A stretch of DNA of 64,000 bases from Actinernus sp. WN-2022 (Eukaryota; Cnidaria; Anthozoa; Actiniaria; Actinernidae): assembly GCA_030867875.1 (NCBI GenBank), contig JAOWCC010000091.1, positions 1 to 64,000 of the forward strand, written 5' to 3'. Below the pieces are notes generated by a model. That model saw nothing but the letters and a program-made list of their open reading frames with translations, was not told the DNA's origin and ran no database searches. This document shows positions 61,040-64,000 of the stretch, piece after piece; positions within the stretch are counted from its first letter, which is position 1; the number at the start of each line of letters is the position of its first letter. The position numbers and the translations under genes were made by a program.

Positions 61040-61506
61040 ATGGTACAGTAGGGTAAAATGGTTTAGCATCTTTTAGTATCTTTTAAGTAAAGGTTGTTCA
61101 AACAGCTGTTTTTTTCTGCCGTGGTGCGTTTCAGATGCTGACATCAGGACATGACGCATATCTCCGCAATCTGTAGGAGCCAGATACCACCAATAATTTT
61201 ATTCGATGACTTAATTCCCACTCAGCTAATACAACAAGTATCCAGATTGTTTTTAAGATGGTCAGCCAAACTCCAGATGTTCCAAACTCCAGTCATGTGC
61301 CCAAAACCTACCATGGATTTTACGATAACTTCCAATTCATTCACTTGCGGTATTTTCATACAATAGAAGAACATAATTATAGTTTTCAACTCTTTTTCCT
61401 GGTTTCGAGAACTTGTGTCCACCTCCCTACACGTAATCAGGATATAGCCTCTAGCCTCGTTTTCAAGAATCACGTGACCAGCAAATCACGTGATCAGCAT
61501 GCAGTA

Positions 61507-62100
61507 CAACCTCATTCCCAGGGGTCTTTACGCGCCTAATCAAAGATGGCGTCGAAAGTACCCCTGGTACAGGCTGATAATGTGGTAATAAGTTCATGTC
61601 CTAGATACACCAATATGTTACTGACGTTCTATGACCGAAACATAATAGAACGTAATTAACCTATTGTTGTATCTAGGACATGAACTTATTACCGATAATG
61701 TGACCCAAAAATATGCCCAATATATGGGCATATTTTGAAGCACATCCGCCATCTTGGATTCACCATCGCTGAAGAACGGTTAGCAGTTGAAGTGTGATCC
61801 CAATGAATTCCAACCGTACATTATTCTACTTGTACCCAGTTGCGAAGTGAGTATTGAAATAGGCAAAAACGCTAAGTTCTGATGAATTTCTATGTTTTCA
61901 ACGAATTTTGAACGCGCAATGCGAAAGACGACATCACCAGTTCATTTTTCAAATCAAAAATGTACGCGCTATTCGAAATTCTCCAATCAGCGCGCGCAAA
62001 ATGTCTAGCCAATCAGTGGCCGAATCCCACCAGCCTGTACCAGGGGTACTTTCGACGCCATCTTTGATTAGGCGCGTAAAGACCCCTGGGAACGAGGTTG
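61507..62100. mobile_element. MULE-type MITE, 9-bp duplication CATGCAGTA
   Basis: TIRs of about 70 bp with one difference start CAACCTC.TTCCCAGGGG. CATGCAGTA lies at 61498-61506 and 62101-62109. A 9-bp duplication indicates Mutator-like elements. Young, judging by arm identity. Confidence 0.9.
61584..61693. mobile_element. 110-bp nested element, 8-bp duplication GATAATGT
   Basis: GGTAATAAGTTCATGTCCTA (left, first G shared with the flank) and its complement on the right. GATAATGT lies at 61576-61583 and 61694-61701. It lies just inside the MULE MITE. Eight bases fit hAT-type insertion. Confidence 0.8.
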
Positions 62101-62460
62101 CATGCAGTAAACACAAAATCCTCTAAAAACATTTGGGTGAAATTCCAACCGTTTTAGAGTGTTCTGTAACGAGATACAACATATAGCCTCGTTTTCATGT
62201 CTTAATTACGTATGCTAATATAAATGGCTGATTTGAAGGTCAAAATGGCCGAACCCAGCTTGGTAAACAAAATATTCGTGTTCAGTGCATAATTTTCATC
62301 TAGAAAAGTGTGTTTACCAACTTTTCCTCGAATTTGCCGACAGAAGTCCACTTTTGCGAAAGTTGTCCCAGTCTATAATATATCTTACAACAGTGCAACC
62401 TCTCTGAGTGCCAATCTCTCTTGACCAACCCGCATATTTCTAAAACTTGATTTGTTCCCG

Positions 62461-62700
62461 CCTCCCGGTTAGCTCAGTGGTTAAGCGCCGGTTTGTCGTG
62501 TGGGTTGGCTGGACCAACATTCCGGTTAGGTCTTAAAATGCCCGAGTACAAGGAGCTGCCTTCGTGAAACACCCGAACTGTATATGGTTAAACCTTCGTC
62601 TTCTCGGATAAGGACGTTAAATCATAGGTCTCCTGTTGGCCTCAAGTTGATCAGTCCTTCAAGACCGTTTAGCTAACGACGTTAAATTACCTTTACCTCA
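62461..62700 (+). mobile_element. tRNA-derived SINE (degenerate B box)
   Basis: The start CCCGGTTAGCTCAGTGGTTAA is a tRNA-like A-box region. The body contains TCTTCTCGGATAAGGACGTT, a form seen in cnidarian SINEs as I recall. The B box is poorly kept. Confidence 0.6.
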
Positions 62701-62939
62701 GGCAAATCACTACATTTTTAGCCTCTCTTAAGTGACCACGACCATATTTGATTTCTACAATTCTTTCCCTTTTTTGCCTCTGGTAAGTGACCACCTAAAC
62801 TTAACTCAAATGAATCAACGCAGCGTCTATACGAAGATGTATTCGAAAGAAAGAAGTTCTGCTATTTTATTTTTCTGTAGCGCGTCTATGAAGAGAAAAT
62901 CGGAAAACCTTCCTCACAACCTACTGTATGTACAGACGG

Positions 62940-63342
62940 CGGCGCTAATTTCCCGGCTTTCGTAAACGGTCGACCCATTCATAACAGCCGATGCCATTTT
63001 ACAGAACAGTCGATGCCATTTGTAACAATACATACAATACAATAATAATGATTAGTGTACGCTAATGAGAAAAGCAAGATAAAAGTTCTAAAAAGGCGGT
63101 CATCGGCAGCGAAATCCTTCGTGGCGTAGTGGTGAGGGATTAGTGACGGTTAGGGTTTCGTTTAAAATCAGGGTTAGGGTTTGTTTCGATTCTTCCCAAA
63201 TGCTAAATATTTTTTATATAGTTGATGGCGTACTTGTGAGTATTTTCGTACTAAAAATTGTGTCGCTTCAAGGGCAGAAATGGCATCTAATGTTCTGTAA
63301 AATGGCATCGACCGTTTACGAAAGGGAAATTTGCGACGGCGG
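62940..63342. mobile_element. Inverted-repeat element, about 60-bp arms
   Basis: AATTTCCC..CTTTCGTAAACGGTCGA, TGCCATTTTACAGAACA and GATGCCATTT on the left are mirrored on the right. The left arm has an 18-bp extra piece. Interior holds GGTTAGGGTTT twice. No gene. Confidence 0.65.
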
Positions 63343-64000
63343 CTCATGTCTTGTAATTTGTGACTTCTGGTACGGGGAATAAATTAGTTTTGACAGCAGG
63401 GGAGCTCGCTCAAATTTGGGGAGATTTAGCAGTTCAGGACAACTAAATATGCACAATAAAATGTCTATTTAGGAGAAAATTAATGCCAAAAATTACAGTA
63501 GAATACCAAACGTGCTCATTAGTGCCGACTGGCGATTATTAAACTCAGAAGAAAATTTACCAGATATTTCGTGAAAGTAGGAAAGACAGACACGAGTGGG
63601 CGTACTGTATTGCGAGGCTATGGACATCGTACTTGGATGTAAACCATGTTCAGAACCCTTGTTGTTACTGAGCCCATTTATATAATTATACGTGAACAGA
63701 AACATGATCAAACCAAATTGAATAAATTGTGATAACTTCAATTGTACTTCTACCGAGTATAATTCACTTCTGATGTCAACGTGCCTTTAGTGAGACAGTT
63801 TTAAAATAAATAACGAGGTTTCTATGATAACTCCTACCCAGTATGTGTAGGATACAGCACTCACTCACTCTCATCGTACTGCACGCCTTACTAGGTAGAG
63901 CGCATTTTGTATGAGTGGGTAGGATACGGTACGGTTACCATATATGGCATGCCGTGACACTGAAATGGTTTCCCTATTGTTTTTGTCCTTCTGATCCAAT
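63343..64000. other. Intergenic to window end, nothing recognised
   Basis: No exon, RNA box or clear repeat boundary. A short inverted pair around CTACCCA/TGGGTAG spans about 63832-63925. Confidence 0.5.

Larger units (their letters stand above)
58697..62375. mobile_element. 3.7-kb DNA transposon with about 200-bp TIRs, TAA duplication; Academ-like?
   Basis: TAGACTGGGACAA ends, with diverged arms 58697-58900 and 62172-62375 sharing CGAGGAAAAGTTGGTAAA, TAGATGAAAAT and GTTTACCAAGCTGG. TAA lies at 58694-58696 and 62376-62378. It carries one broken gene (59648-61039). The 3-bp duplication and a gene with an XPG-like GCD motif suggest the Academ superfamily, tentatively. Confidence 0.65.

Noticed and set aside
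63120..63185. Telomere-like TTAGGG motifs
   Set aside because: Only two or three scattered GGTTAGGGTTT copies, inside an inverted-repeat element; no array.

Overview
The window is eukaryotic, from a repeat-rich, AT-leaning animal genome. Spliced gene pieces, a THAP/DDE transposon, a CR1/L2-like LINE, tRNA-derived SINEs, a Penelope-like fragment and Helitron2-like elements together suggest a marine invertebrate, most likely an anthozoan cnidarian such as a coral. That assignment is inference from the repeat community, not a species match. I see no convincing conserved housekeeping gene.

Layout. (1) 1-12351: one 12.35-kb tandem array of an 88-bp satellite, about 140 copies, with higher-order copying inside it. 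(2) 12352-15186: small inverted-repeat elements and unannotated DNA. (3) 15187-30165: a 1.6-kb Helitron2-like element, then two nearly identical 4-kb direct repeats (16395-20468 and 26162-30165). Between them lie one P-element-like transposase exon (+) and a spliced PIF1-like helicase gene (-). (4) 30190-32700: a Penelope-like fragment carrying a 27-bp palindromic micro-insertion, an inverted-repeat structure with a large hairpin, and a tRNA-derived SINE. (5) about 33250-53528: one decayed LINE cut into four pieces. A 2.76-kb foldback-type element (33331-36089), a 3.6-kb Helitron2-like element (36539-40165) and a head-to-tail pair of Helitron2-like elements (40747-49924 and 49927-51313) interrupt it. 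In all three cases the LINE reading resumes across the filled site, so the insertion points can be read to the base. Inside the larger Helitron2-like element sits a 5.2-kb ISL2EU-type DNA transposon (43007-48226). It has an intact THAP-DDE transposase and a convergent gene fusing SWIM, YqaJ nuclease, two PHD fingers and a Ulp1-like protease. A TAA-flanked MITE is inserted beside it. (6) 53530-64000: MITEs with readable target duplications, a second LINE tail, and a 3.7-kb element with about 200-bp terminal inverted repeats. That element carries a broken gene ending in a CXC domain, with a MULE-type MITE and a 110-bp element nested inside it. A SINE and another inverted-repeat element follow.

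How the parts relate. The main story is serial nesting: LINE, then foldback and Helitron2-like insertions, then ISL2EU and MITEs within those. Two Helitron2-like copies carry pieces of the same protein-coding sequence (PH-like fold, coiled coil, acidic tail), which looks like gene capture. The only long intact reading frames are the THAP-DDE transposase, the PIF1-like helicase and the YqaJ/PHD/protease gene; the last has one apparent frameshift near its start.
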